From Saturnia japonica (lineage: Eukaryota > Arthropoda > Insecta > Lepidoptera > Saturniidae): 64,000 nt of DNA. Numbering within the stretch: position 1 is the stretch's first letter; each line of letters opens with the position of its first letter. The translations under genes and the position numbers were made by a program. The notes below the pieces were generated by a model. That model saw only the letters and a list, made by a program, of their open reading frames with translations, was not told the origin of the DNA and searched no databases. Where the stretch lies: positions 11,098,001 through 11,162,000 of the forward strand of contig CM065304.1 in the NCBI GenBank assembly GCA_033032175.1, read 5' to 3'. Below are positions 1-13,085 of this stretch, piece after piece.

Positions 1-1306
1 TTAATAGGGTGCCGGGCCTGATGCCGCGATGCTGTGCCGGGAGTGATTTAGATAAGACTCACTCGCACGAGAGCTTCAGCTTCATGAGGAACTCTTCCGC
101 CGCCGTCATTAATGCATTTAGAAAAAATATTACAAGCACAAGTTGTAAATCACGGACGGATGACTTTTTTCTTTTATTTAACATTTCCTGCCTAGCGGTG
201 ATATTTTCATTATGAATCACAATATCGAGGAAACATAACTCTTAGATAATCATTTTTATTACAGTTTGCATCACAAGATCGCTTTGCTTTGTAATTTAAT
301 TAAAACTCACAATACAAAATGAAATATTATGCAGCGTGGACAACCACGTTTAAAAAACCTAGCAGATCAAACTTCAGACCATTATCTACACCCATTAAAA
401 TGTTACATGTGTTAATATCGTCCTCGTGGAACGGTCTTATCAAAACGAGAGTAATTTTAAGAATGACTGCGCCTATAAATAAAGGAGTCTTTACATTAAT
501 TATGAGCTTAATTATGTAGAATCCCTTTGATTTACAAGCCGCTCATTGCTGCCACAAACGAATTGTAGTGGCTTAGCGGAGTAGCTCGGGTCTTGCCTAC
601 CGCATTTTGGTTATATTATTTTTGTAGTGAGTGAGCTTCGTTTTGAGCCCGCATCGAGATGAAAGTATGTACAGACAGCGATGCGTATTACTTTCAAGGA
701 TTATGCGATTAGGCGCTCCTTTGCATCACTCATTTTCAGGTGAATTAAATGCAATTTTAGAGTTTATTGAATGAGTTTCCGTCGACCGTAGTAATATTTT
801 ATATTATAGTACTTAGTACTTATGTTATTGCAAGTTAAAAAACTAGAATAGAAACATATTTTCATTTCACTTAAAACGGCTTAATTCGTGTCTATGAAAA
901 GCTTTAATTTCGGTCAATATGAAAAAAAAAATAAAAAATGTACGAAGTAGAAATGTTCAATGGTTAGGGTTCAATGTTCGTCAATCGCCGAAAGCTAACG
1001 GGCACTGCATGTACCGCCGGAAGCAATTGCGGCGACATGCGTATCTCCCTAGTTCCACTAAACACCAATCCACCACCCGCAATACAATGATTTCACATAA
1101 GGGTTGTACCATCATATATTATAAAATACATATTTAAAATAATTGTTACCTTACATCTCTACAATACAGATAATTTTACATTCAAGCTTTATTTATTGGT
1201 CCAAACAGTCGAATAAAGAATATGCTCTAAGTTATTTGTAATAAGGTGTTATTCCTTCCGTTCTTAGTTACAGTGGTAAATGATAAAAAAATAGGTTATA
1301 ATGTTA

Positions 1307-2227
1307 CTAGCGACCCGCCCTCGCTTTGCACGGGTACAATTTACAAAATGGTGTATTTTATGTTTGAAAAAGCCTGATTTAGAGTTTATCGACTTAATAT
1401 TGATAGATCATAACTTCATAGCTCCCTCTAGCCTAGTGGTACTAAACGCGGCTGCTATGCTCGCGGTCCTAGGTTCGATTCCCAGATCGAGCAAAGTGCT
1501 ATTGGGTTTTTCTATGAAATTATCAGTAGAAACTCGGAGTTTGGCTTTATGCCCGGGCAATAGGCTGGCCCTATTACATGAGACCTAAAACATACCCGGC
1601 TAACTGTGGGTGTACACTTCGCCTCTGCGTAACACTTCGGGGATACAGGCGTGATGGTATGTTATGTAATTTCATAGGTAGGAATAGGGCGCGTAGCTCG
1701 CGTCACGAAATTTATCATAGGATTTTTTAGACAGGATTCCTTTGGTCACACTAATAATTTTGAATACGTAATATCTTCTACGCCGTAGAATCTACGGTAT
1801 TCATTTAACTCTAACTGTAAAGGACAATGTTAATCTACATTAAATGTCCAAGTTACTTAATAAACTTATCTGGATAAACATTAATACTGAATTGAAGAAA
1901 ATAGCTTCGCAACTATAGTAATATTTTTAATTATTATGTTGAAGATAAGATGGCATATGCCATCGCGGACTCTTCTCTATGCATTTTGAAGAACTACAAT
2001 TCTTTAGAACATTATTTTTATGTATCCCATAAGGTCTGTACGACTTGATTACAAATAATTTAATTTTCTGTACTGTACAAAAACTTGATTGAAATGTATA
2101 GTATATATAAACCTAATGTAACCTAACATAAATGTATAGTATTAAAATCTTTTGCGTAGTTTAAAAGATCTAAGCATACATATGAGACAAACAGCGGGAA
2201 GCGACTTTATTTTATACTATGTATAGA
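1307..2227 (-). mobile_element. Non-autonomous Helitron, family B copy 1, with internal SINE
   Basis: On the minus strand it starts A|TCTATACATAG (5' end at 2227) and ends in a GC-rich palindromic stretch followed by CTAG|T (CTAG at 1310-1307). Both the TC start and the CTAG end sit in the A|T target expected of Helitrons. It aligns with copy 2 (8227-9198) and copy 3 (40845-41248). A tRNA-SINE lies inside it at 1421-1668. No protein-coding capacity. Confidence 0.75.
1421..1668 (+). repeat. tRNA-derived SINE, copy 1 (inside Helitron B1)
   Basis: Box A-like TAGCCTAGTGG and box B GGTTCGATTCC are followed by a body shared with the other three SINE copies (GTGCTATTGGGTTTTTC; CTATTACATGAGACC; TGTGGGTGTACAC). 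Flanking ACTTCATA / ATTTCATA resembles a target duplication. It shares TAGTGGTACTAAACG and ATTATCAGTAGAAACTC with copy 2, unlike copies 3 and 4. Confidence 0.75.
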
Positions 2228-2235
2228 TTATCTAT

Positions 2236-2337
2236 ATTTATACTAATATATAAAGCTCAACATATTGTTTGTTTGAATGCGTTTATCTCTAAAACTACCA
2301 GTACGATTTGAAAAATTATTTTTGTGTTTTATAGACT
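2236..2337 (+). mobile_element. Helitron 5'-end fragment (Lep1-like)
   Basis: Begins with an ACTAATATATAAAGC-type start followed by TTTGTTTGAATGCG and a TCTCTAAAACTACCAGTACG segment, typical of the 5' part of a common lepidopteran Helitron. It is cut off at the next Helitron (2339). Confidence 0.5.
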
Positions 2338-2338
2338 A

Positions 2339-3358
2339 CTAGCTGTGTGCCTGCGGCTCCGCACGCGTTTGTTACTACGCAATAATTATTTAAATCCTTT
2401 TATTTTTACTCATGTTGTTGACAATTCCAATGCCGTAGCAATTGAGGAGTGGCATGTATTTCCCGTGTACAATTTTCATCAAAATCGGATGAAAACTATT
2501 ATTCTAATGTATAATTTCTAATGCTTTATTAATTCTTATATGTATGCTTCCCGTCTACAAAATTTGATTAGATCCGGTTGAGAATTGATGAAAATGAAAC
2601 TTTTTGAATTACTTTTTTTTTTAAATTCTAGAAGTAATATTGACAATTCTTAAAGCCCATTAATTATGTAAATAGATAGACTCCCCGAGTATAAAATTTC
2701 ATCAATATCGGTTAAGAATTAATGAAATTTGAATTTTATGAATTTTTTTTTAAGGTTCCCAATAGTGTTATTGAAAATTCTCATTACTTATGATTCATGG
2801 AATGACTTATACTTCCCGTGTACACAATTGAATAATTGAAAATATTTTTTTTTACATTTATAAAAGTAACATTGAAAAGAATCAGTCAAGCAGTTTTTGA
2901 ATTAAATCCGGACATACAAACAGACAGACAGAATTATGCCGTACTGCGTAGTTAAACAGTATATATACACTTCATCCAATCTTAAAAAGAATACTGGACT
3001 ATCATTTAATAGGTAATTATTAGAAATACAATACATTTCTTATTAAGTATAACAATATCAATTATTCAAAAAACCAGATTGACTATCAAGAAACTGGTTG
3101 GTATGGCAGCCGATGTCATTTCATCATTATCGCGCATGAGTATTTGGTGTTCCCATATTTTGTTCATAGAAACATTCATCCCCTATTTTCTACCTTTAGA
3201 TTTTATTTTCGCTACAAAAAGTTCCCTATGTCCTTTCCCAAGGTCCAATCTATCTCTATACCAAAATTCATCAAAATTGGTTCAGCGGTCTAGGCGTGAA
3301 AACGTAACAGACAGACTGACACACAAAGTTACTTTCGCATTTATAATATTAGTATGGA
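2339..3358 (-). mobile_element. Complete non-autonomous Helitron, about 1.02 kb
   Basis: The minus-strand 5' end is A|TCCATACTAATATTATAAA (TC at 3358-3357), followed by GCGAAAGTAACTTTGTGTG and a CAGTCTGTCTGTTACG motif. The 3' end is GCGGAGCCGC (perfect palindrome) followed a few bases later by CTAG at 2342-2339 and a flanking T. This is a textbook Helitron end structure. The interior is AT-rich and holds no helicase or Rep ORF, so it is non-autonomous. A second, partial copy lies at 17820-17948. Confidence 0.8.
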
Positions 3359-3479
3359 TATATTGAGGAATGTAATATAACTTCACGCTACAACCCTAAA
3401 TAGCGGACAGCAGTAACCGTGAAAATAAATCAATCCATCAAGCTGCATTAGGCAAGTATAGGAAGTGAGAACAACGATA

Positions 3480-3563
3480 GGCTACACGGATGTGTTGGCG
3501 GCAGCGCGGTACAGAGTTAGTCGAATATATTTAACACCGGTGAAGCCGTGGGGCTAAGCTATA
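3480..3563 (+). mobile_element. Helitron 3'-end fragment (family G)
   Basis: Resembles the 26740-26858 end: AGTCGAATA...TTTAACACCGGTGAAG followed by CCGTGGGGC. The terminal CTAG is degenerate here. Confidence 0.4.
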
Positions 3564-4579
3564 TTAGTAGATTAGGAAATTGTTTTCCAATTTAAATGAA
3601 ATATATCTAACATTAACATTTAAATGAAATACGTCGTAAGACGTCGGTAATGTTGAAGTTATTGACATGACGATCACAGAGGGATGCCTGTTGGTTCACA
3701 AATGCAGACAGAAACGTACTAAAATAGAACAATCAAATAATTGTCGACAAACGGTAATCGCAAACCCATAGTTTGTCCGGCAATTACGGCAGGCTCTATT
3801 TGTGCCTAGTGTTTAGAAACAATAGCTCTGCGCTGCAATTAGTTTATCCGATAGATGGTGGCCCAATGAGTCGTAAATCTATGCTCTTGCCACCAGCGGG
3901 AGCTGTTCGTAGTTGCGGCACCGTATGTAGATTCTGCTCGATTAATTAATGTTCCATGGTAAAGTGAGAGGTCTCCCTCACAACCCCAGCCGGGTTTCAT
4001 AAATTGCGCACCCATCGCCCTTATGTAACAATAGGTCCAATTTTGGCAAATTAAAATTCGACGCCTGTAGGAGCATATCTGTTAATTGCAATATTGCTTT
4101 CTGGGGATTTTTTATTGCCTATAATTTCACCATAATTACAGCAGATATTAAATGACGATTCAACAAACCAATGACACACAAAAGTTGGAAATGGGTTTAC
4201 TCTCAAATACCGGAATAGAAGAAGATGGTAACTAGATAGACGAATACCTAAGTAATAGAAAGTTTTTTTTACTTTCTCGTTTATAGTTTTATCACAATCC
4301 CACCTGATGTGGTCCAACATACTGACAAGCTAAACTTAGTAGGCATACTGCTCTATGATATCTTTATATGCATAGGCATAAACTCTCAAGTGCAGCTACA
4401 GGAATACACCTATAGGTATACTTTATTGCACTTTTAGTTTGTACACTGGTGAGCTTCATGCAAATATAAAGCGTTTTATTACAGTTAACCAGCGGTAAAG
4501 TGGAAAAAAATATTATGGTCAGTAGTGCAATACGAATTTTCTCTTAAAAGTAAACAAACAGAAAGATAGATTTTCAAAT

Positions 4580-4790
4580 TGAGGATGGTAGTTAGACCAG
4601 GCGGGCAATAGAATATACTCAATCTTCACGCCATGGTTTTATCACGATGTTTCCTTCACCGAAACCTCAAGGTCATTGCAGGGATTTGAAGTGATCTATC
4701 ATTGCTTCACCTTTCTTCTTATTTAATGGCAACTGTGCTCATCCACAATTCTACGAACGTTACGAGAATAGAATATATTTCTAATTATTC
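4580..4790. repeat. Degenerate lepidopteran interspersed repeat
   Basis: Contains TCACGATGTTTCCTTCACCG, also recognisable near 22630-22660 (TTCACGATGTTTTTCTTTACCG). It is probably a worn retroposon tail. Class uncertain. Confidence 0.35.
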
Positions 4791-4872
4791 TTGTAATCTT
4801 CTAACAATGCGGCTCCCTTGTTAAACTATCCAGGGATTTTTAGTGGCAACTTAAAATGCATTTTTATTCTAA

Positions 4873-5226
4873 CTAGCGGTCACCCAATGATCGAAATTCG
4901 AACAGCGACTTTTTAATCATAGACTATTTTCTGTTTGAAATTTGCAGCATGAACCTAAACAATGAATATTATATCACTTGGTGTCACTTTTCATTGAATG
5001 ACAATGTCAATATTTTGGGGGTCTAAGTTCAATGGCACTGGCCGTGGTAGGATTCGCAGTATTAATTTAGTTATTTTAATATATTAGTATCATATATTAT
5101 AGATAAATTTCAGCTTTTTGCACTCCTCCATACAAACTTTAAGCATGCAAAATCTCACAGACTTCCGTGCACGCAATACACTTAAAAAGGGGTCCGAAGT
5201 TTTCTCCTCGAGTATTATTATAAAGA
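4873..5226 (-). mobile_element. Non-autonomous Helitron, family A copy 1
   Basis: The minus-strand TC start at 5226 is preceded by A. The 3' CTAG (4876-4873) is followed by T, with a hairpin-forming TTCGAA/TTTCGA stretch about 12 nt upstream. 354 bp. It aligns with copies at 11490-11855, 32933-33240, 56881-57224 and 62150-62468, sharing AGCGACTTTTTAATCATAG and TTCCGTGCACGCAATAC. Confidence 0.75.
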
Positions 5227-7959
5227 TTACTTATAATCCACGTCACTTGTGTATAATAATAAAACTACATCACAAAAGATGCAGCTAAAATTATATAATA
5301 TAGAACCAAATAACATAAGTTTAAAATAAAAACCAAATCTCGCCAAAAACTCCCTACTAGAATGTTCCTTAGCATTATAATAACTTATCTCTTTTAATGT
5401 ATCCTAGCATTGACTATGTTTCTTCATACTGGGTATACTTTCCAAAGCTATGCTCGAAGCGACAGTTGCTGAAGAATTATTTATTAGTCTTAAGTGGCGT
5501 CATTTGTCACATAAACCGCAAGACCATGATACAAGCACTCAGGACTCTTCATGTTACCTTGTTTTACATCAGTCTATAATTTGTGACCGAACTATTTTAA
5601 GAGACTTGTTGGTATATAAATAGTCTATAGTGATTTTTAGTTAAATATTAAATTGTTTAATTGCGTATACTCAATTTTTTTTATAGGTATATAAAAAAAA
5701 TAGGCAAGCAAATAACAAAAAATAAATAAAAACACTGACCTCAACTTTAATTCACAACAAGAATTGAGAAATAATACGTATAACTTCCCGGTCAAATATC
5801 ATGTATAATACAGACATTGTAAGGAAGATCGACCGACCTCATTTAGGCAAAACTTGGACGAATTTAGTGCTATTGAAAGTATTTGTTATTAAAAAAATAA
5901 TATCATGTCTTAATGTCATAGAAATCTATTCATAATGTTGACTTCTGAGATAACTGGTAAGATGGATCGGATCATATTCAGAAAATTTTTAATACTGCTT
6001 TTTGTAATATTAAAATGAAATGTATATATATATATCTATATATTATTAGTTGAGTATTGCTTAACTTTTATTTCTGTTTAATTCTAACTTATTCTAAGAC
6101 TCGATTTCTTCATCTATGATAATTCTTTAGTATTGAATTTGTATATTAACTTTATTGCCGGTTGTTATTAGTCTTGTTCTAATAGCATTGCTTTTAAGGC
6201 AATTAAAAGCTTAAACATTATTGAAATTAAAAATGCTTAATTATCTTTATGCGTTACTTGATATCCATTTGACCACTTTACCTTTAATTACTAATTAAGT
6301 ACCATTATAATTAGAACTCGTTTTCTAGTGATTTAAATTTGTGATTCAAATGAGGTTTTATATTTATTTTACTCAGTAATTACGATAATGTTATGCAAAC
6401 GGTAATATTTTTTTAAACCACCTGTATAATATAATATTTACAGCACTTATTGTTATGGATGGAAAAGATAAATGTGTTTTAAAATAATTTATATGCTTTC
6501 AAACATGACGGATAATATGGACTTATCTGCGGATGTCCGAATACATTTAAATTACAACTGGACATCGCGAATTAATTTTCGAAACTAATTAACTTCTAGA
6601 GGTTTCATAGAGATGATCTAAAGATGTGAAATGTATAGCGTTTAAAGATGATAAAGGGAGACTGCGGTCCATTTCGTTTACACTAAATATATCAAAGGAA
6701 AGATGAATTAGTAAAGATTCGTGGTTCTGTGTACTTATATCAGCTTTCTATATATCTACGCAATTATTATCGAAAACGCGTTGTGACGTATGAATGTTAT
6801 TTGTTGTCATAACATTCTTGATAATTAAACTATATTAATTTTCGTTTACTAATTCTTATTATTAAACTAATAAAATATTGTTTTTTTGGTTACTGCTCTA
6901 TATGAATATTTATACTTATACATATTTTATACGTACCTTCTATTAAATACAGTTAAATACAATGGTTTTCGTATTTAATCTAGGTATACATCTCACTGAA
7001 AGGACGTAATATAACTTTTCTCATTTTAATCGTGCGTACGGTGTTCTATTCGACTGTGGTTCCGGAACAAACTACGCAAATTTAAGACTTTAACAATCTT
7101 CTTAACCACTATCAACAGATATTTAATTTAATTAAATTTCAATATATTAGGTATACAATATTAAGATTATTAATATATACATATTGGTTTTCACAAGTAG
7201 GTTGAACTAGGTATACGCAAAACGTAAGCAAAACTAACGCTGTCTTGGGTCTGTTACGTGATCAACGATAAGTATTAAAATTTTGATCCCTACTTTATTT
7301 TTATTTGTTCTTAGAAGATTACGTTTACTTCGAGTACACTGCATTTCTTTCGATTTTCAATCTTATTTTGAGGCACAAAGCAATTGGTGACAGAACCTGA
7401 GCGCACAAAATTGGCGTAGTGACTTTATTGATGTTACAACCAACACACTAACAAAGTATTAATTGGGCACTTAGTTCCATTCGTAATTGATATTTACTAA
7501 TGCGTTTGAAATAAGACGGTAATTGCGTCACTGCGTTAACTTCACTCACTACTCGTCGAAATTGTACTGTCAGAAACAAAAACATTAAATATAAAAAATG
7601 TTTTTTTTTTGTTTGAAGTTCCTACGTTGAAATAAATATTTGCTAAGACAATAAGACATTTAGATTCCCCAGTTAGCAAATTAACACTACGGTGAATTAG
7701 GTAATCAAATTATAAAATGTCCGCGAATTCTAAATTTTAACACTCCGTTCCGCACAATTTATAACTCTTTGTTTATGTTTCTTTTTTTTAATTAATTTTA
7801 ATAACAATATAATCTTTTTTAGTTTATATTTTTTTTATCGTTTATAGGTCTGAACCTATGGCCACAATCTCAACAGATCATAAGTGTCGACGTGACCCAA
7901 GATGGTAACATGCTAAGCCTGGTTAAACTGGCTCCTAAGTGCAGCTGCCGGAAGACATC

Positions 7960-8226
7960 AATCTTAGATATAGAATTAAAAAAAAAAATGTAACACGTCT
8001 TTTTTACTTTCTAATTGAATTGTTAAATACCAATTTTCTACCTTCAAAAATGACGGATTTTCATAGAAACTTTCATCGCAATTTTCTCTACCTTAGAGAT
8101 TTAATTTCCAAAAATCCTTCCTTAGTGTTCACCTACAATGAAAAAGCAACCCGCATGCAAATTTTCACGGCCCTAGCTAGCCACAGTAGTTTGAGCCGTG
8201 CGTTGATATGTCAGTCAGTTAATTAC
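7960..8226 (-). mobile_element. Helitron 5' part, family E
   Basis: On the minus strand it starts near 8226 with GACTGACATATCAACGCAC and contains the TTTTTGGAAATTAAATCTC and GAATTGTTAAATACCA-type body that recurs at 29290-29560 and 53740-53931. It abuts a 3'-truncated family B Helitron, so the junction at about 8226 is an insertion or deletion breakpoint. Confidence 0.5.
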
Positions 8227-9198
8227 ACAATTAACAAAATGGTGTATTTTGTTTAAGTCTGATTTAGAGTTTATCGCTTTAATATTGATAGATCATGACA
8301 TAAATGCGTCTAGCCTAGTGGTACTAAACGTAACTGCTATGCTCGAGGTCCTAGGTTCGATCCCCAGATCAAACAAAGTGTTATTGGGGTTTTCTATGAA
8401 ATTATCAGTAGAAACTCGGAGATTGGCTTTGTGCCCGATTAATGGCAATAGGCTCGCCCCTATTACATGAGACCTAAAAAAGACCTGGCGAACTGGGGTG
8501 TACACCTCTGCCTAACACTATATACCTAAAGATCATGATGGTATGTTATGTAAATATTTACGAATAGTACGCTTAGCTCGCGACGCGCAATTCACAATAG
8601 GTGGGGAGTGCCGACCAACCGACCGCGAGCGGTTTTGCTGAGAGGGGTTTCTTAGATTCCGCGTAATTATTGAATACGTGATATCTTCTATGGTATTCAT
8701 TTAAACAGAAAACTGTAAAGAACAATTTTAATCTACATTAAAGGCCTAAGTTAACTAACAAGCTTACCTGGATAAAGATTAATACGGAATTGGAGAAAAT
8801 AGCTTCGCAAATAACGTAATATTTTTACTTATTATGTCGAAGATAAAAAATGATTACTGTAAGTCAACCTTAAGAGATAAACATATACCATCGCGAACTT
8901 TACTCTAGGCTTTTTGACGAACTACAATTCTTTAGAACATTATTTTGATGTATCTCATAAGATTTAGCCAGCGTAAACCATGTAAGAGCCCGAAAATATT
9001 TTTTTGACGACTTGATTACAAATAATTGAATTTTCTCTATTAAACAAAAACGTAATTGGAATGCATTGTATAATATATATACACCTTCCGTAAAAAAACC
9101 TTCTAAATGGTAGTTAAAACCACCGTAGTTTAAAAGATTTAAGCGTACATAAGGACAGACAGCGAGACACAACTTTAATACTAAATAGAAGATATAGA
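8227..9198 (-). mobile_element. Helitron family B copy 2, 3'-truncated, with internal SINE
   Basis: The 5' end on the minus strand is A|TCTATATCTTC at 9198. The body matches copy 1 over most of its length (ATTTAGAGTTTATCG; AAAATAGCTTCGCAA; TTTAGAACATTATTTT). The CTAG end is missing where family E begins. It carries the SINE at the same internal site as copy 1. Confidence 0.7.
8305..8553 (+). repeat. tRNA-derived SINE, copy 2 (inside Helitron B2)
   Basis: TCTAGCCTAGTGGTACTAAACG and box B GGTTCGATCC, then the shared SINE body. It sits at the position in the Helitron equivalent to SINE copy 1 and shares its diagnostic variants. Confidence 0.75.
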
Positions 9199-10227
9199 TA
9201 CTTATACACTAATGGACATATTTAGGGGAACGCAATAAAAAGGTAAAATAACAGAAAATATTTTCTCATTTCATACTGGCCATGTATATGTATTATGTAA
9301 TTTGAAAAAAGAAGATTTTGAATAGAGTTTTACTTACGACTTTAATTTAAAGTTTTTGGCGGGATCTTGAAGTGACATGTGTTTTTTTTTTTAAATTAAT
9401 TAACTTAGGTTTTTGACCACATATTATGTAATATTGGTGGCATTTCGCGTGATACGGTTTGATTGTTATGCATAAGTGATTATATATATAAATATAAAGC
9501 GAAACCGGCATTTTGAGATATCAAAAGACCCCACTTTGTATATTGAAAAAAAAAAACTTAAAAATATTAACACTGGCAAGTGCCACTATGCTTACTGAAA
9601 CTAATTTGTTTTTTTTTTTTCGTTTAGTCTAATTTTTTGTGTTCAAAAATGTTAATTTATTTAAATGATTCTATTCATCGAATTTTAAATAAATCTGTTT
9701 TCACTTTCATTCGTTCCTTTAAATATGTCCATGAGTATTGATAATGTGAATGTTAAAGTTACATACGACAAGATCAAGTGTTTATCCATATGATCTTTAC
9801 AGTGTTATGACGGACTATAGGCTGGGGGGTACGGCGGTGAAGAGTGTGATGTCCCGTTTCACCACCATCCTCATTATCCCTTTCATACTGAATTTCAATA
9901 AGCATGCTTTCGTATTTTCCAATAACACCCGAGTCCCTTTTGGTGGAAACAACATTCTTGCCTACGGGAGTGATGACGTACAACCCATGGAAAAGTTAAA
10001 TTTATTTCTACAAATTACTACGTTTTTATTATTAACAGTAAATAAATACAGTTTGAAGTAAATAACACATTTCATTTTATGTAGTAGAAAAATCTAAGAT
10101 AACCTAAATGAGCACTGGTTTATGGCATATTGCTTATATTAGTTAGCCTTTTAAAATCTGAAAGTAGGTAGTTGACACAGATATTACAGTAAAATGAATC
10201 CTTTAAGGTAAAACATTCTAAAATATA

Positions 10228-10542
10228 ATGAAACCAAATTTCAAGTTTCTGAGTACCATAGAACTGGTCTAGGTTTTTGATGAGTGAGTCAGTCAGTCAG
10301 TGAGTGATAAAATGCTACTTTTCAGCCCCTTATAACTCAAGAACTATAATCGATTGATTCGTGAAATTTGGGATTCTAGGTTTCAAAGGAGGTTTATTAA
10401 ACGTGCAAAATATAAATTGTGTAGTTCTAATAGCATTTGACTTATTCAGGGGTTGAAAGTAGCTCGTAATGGATCTTGTAAATATACACACACTGGCCGG
10501 AGTCGCCCGTTCCAAGCTTACCTGACACACTGCCTCGTGTCT
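10228..10542 (+). repeat. Interspersed repeat family F, copy 1
   Basis: Contains CAAGTTTCTGAGTACC, GGTCTAGGTTTTTGATGAG, the GAGTCAGTCAGTCAGTGAG run, and a CACTGGCCGGAGTCGCCCG stretch. It is repeated in the same orientation at 51050-51375 and partly at 56480-56685. No coding capacity. Element class not determined. Confidence 0.6.
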
Positions 10543-11489
10543 AGATATAATTATCTACTGAATTTATAATTAATACGTAACTGTCCTTCAAATAAAACGT
10601 GTCTGTGAACCATAAGTAATTCCAAAATCTGTTATTAGTTAAAATCTGTAAAAGTATTTCCAATTAAGTAATATGACAAGAAAAAAATCAGGATTATTCG
10701 AATAGTCATCAATATCTAATTAAATTTTAAAACAAACAAGTATCAAATATATATTCATCGTGGAACATTTAAACACACTCTGCCAACACCTATTGGCGCC
10801 AGAATGAAATTACCAAAGCAGCACGCCAACCTGTCTCTTTCAAATTTGATTGCGCCCGACAATATACGCCCATGAACTCTATAATGAAACGACCATATAA
10901 AAACAAAACTATGGGCATATATGATTAGGCCGATACATGAGTAAGGAAGAACCTCTAAACAAACAACCATTACAATAATGCCGCGTCATCGTGTTGGAAA
11001 TCACTTATTGTAGGAGTGACTTGCACTACACGAGTGCCTTATGCCACAACTAGGTCGCGCTCAACGAGAATCCCGAGTCCCCCACTGAAGAGTTACTGTA
11101 TTCATAAATAAATATAACATATCATAATAATTCGTTAAATATTTTTGATTAATATAGTTAGACAATCAATTTATTTGTTTAAATGAGACCCTAAAAAGGC
11201 ACCTATGAATGTTATGTTCTTTTAACAGTTTTTAACATTGGTCTACTGCTAAGGATTGACAAGAAATTTATTAGGAAACTATCTTATAGTCTACAAGAAT
11301 TTACATTTCGGATATTTGCACCTATTTGCACCTATTTACATACTAACATTATAAATTATAATACAATCGTTGCGAATATAGTGGATTCATGGTGGTATTC
11401 ATGATATATAATATATGCCTTTCTACATAATTACGTTTTAAAGTTGTCATCTGTGGAACACTTCGCAGTGATAGGAATTTTAATTACAA

Positions 11490-11855
11490 CTGGCGATCGC
11501 CCTAAGGTCGTAATTCGACCTGCGACTTTTTGATCATAGACTATTTTCTGTTTGACATTTGCAGTATTCATAGATTTAAACAATGAGAATTTTATCTACA
11601 TCACTTGCTGTCACTTTGCGTTGAGTGACAAGGTCAATATTTTGGGGGGTCTAAGTTCACTGGCAATTGTCGTGTTATGGTTCGCAGTATTAATTTATTA
11701 ATTTAATATATTAGTGTTAGATATTATAGATAAATTTTAGCTTTCTGCACTCCTCTGTATAAGCTTTTACCGTGCCAAATCTTACAGCCTTCCGTGCACG
11801 CAATACGCTTAAAAAGGTACCGAAGGCTTTTTCTTCACGTATTAATATTTATAAT
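11490..11855 (-). mobile_element. Non-autonomous Helitron, family A copy 2
   Basis: Same body as copy 1. The 3' end reads CCAG rather than CTAG on the minus strand and is preceded by a GGTCGAATTACGACC hairpin, the Helitron 3' signature. The 5' end near 11855 is degenerate. Confidence 0.65.
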
Positions 11856-13085
11856 TAGTGAACACAAATTTAAAAGCAAATTATTATTATTTATTAGTAG
11901 AAACCCGACTTCAATTATTTTATCTTTATTTCGCATGTTGATATCATGGTAGTTTTTTAAAATGTATTAGCCGACTACGGAGAAGCGTACAACAGGGTTA
12001 TGATTTCAGCAGGCTACCTACTTATTCATCTTGCCCCGCATATCTTGTAAACTACCAATCATAATTTGATAAATGAGGTATCGTTAGAAGCGTCTTGATC
12101 GTATACTGGTTATATACTATGTGACGTAACAAGGAATTTAATACAGCGCCCTCTAAAGAACAGAAAGTCCTGTATATAAAAAATGTGCCGTGTTGGGTAT
12201 TAAATGAAATGAAACGAATGAAATGGGTATGAATGAATAATCAACATATTTCAAAAATATTGATCGCTTATCGTGAATTATCAGAGCGCGTTGTTTTCCG
12301 CAGTCGGGTTTTAGTTTTTAAGCTTATTTATTTGATTATTGTAAAACAAAAGACGGCATACAGATATTTCGCGTAAATTGAAGGACGGTTGTAGTATGAA
12401 GCAAACATTCTTAAAATTTCAATTTCAATCCTTATTTAATCGTATGGCTAAATAGAGTATATCTTTATAATTATCAATATGGAAGCTGGTGCTTCTCGCG
12501 CCTGCAGGAAGTTTACCTTTAATTACCCTGCACATGCTTCCCGGGTTGTGCTAAAGTCTTTGGCCACTGCACTCTATTAACTAAACCTAGCAACGACAAA
12601 TAGAATACCTAGTTGAAGATCATGGTAGTACCTAATTCTTTACTTAAATAAGCAAAATTTGTACTCGGTGTTTTATTAATTCTTAAAATCGGACGTACTT
12701 TACTTTACGTAATGTTTGTAAAGACCTTAATTAAACAAATGAAAAAGTAGAATTGTTGTATGTTTACTTTATGAAAAAAATATTAAATAACATTCCAGTA
12801 TTTTTAATTGAGTACACAATTAACCATGGTTATACTTTCCTACTATAAATGTAGCTATTATTAAGAATTATCACAGCCATATAATTATTAAGCGACTGAG
12901 TATTTTAAGTTATGCTTCATATAAACTAACATATTGTTCATCAAGCCAGTCTACGAAAATAAGTCGTAATATCTTTTCACTATACATTCTAAAATGTAAT
13001 CACTGTATTTGCAATAAAACCCAAAGAAATTGTAGGTCCGCTAGTTTTTTGCTATATTTTGAACATTTGCAGAGATGATACCCTC

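Noticed and set aside
5029..5040. AATGGCACTGG match to a known insect miRNA start
   Set aside because: It is part of the repeated Helitron family A body, so the match is coincidental.
7939..8470. Two ORFs (105 and 73 codons)
   Set aside because: They lie in Helitron and SINE sequence that recurs elsewhere without the frames being kept.
9750..10061. 103-codon ORF
   Set aside because: No domain recognised, AT-rich codons, overlapped by an antisense frame; no splice context.
12868..12885. TATCACAGCC match to the miR-2 family 5' end
   Set aside because: Only ten bases match and the flanks do not fold into a convincing precursor by eye.
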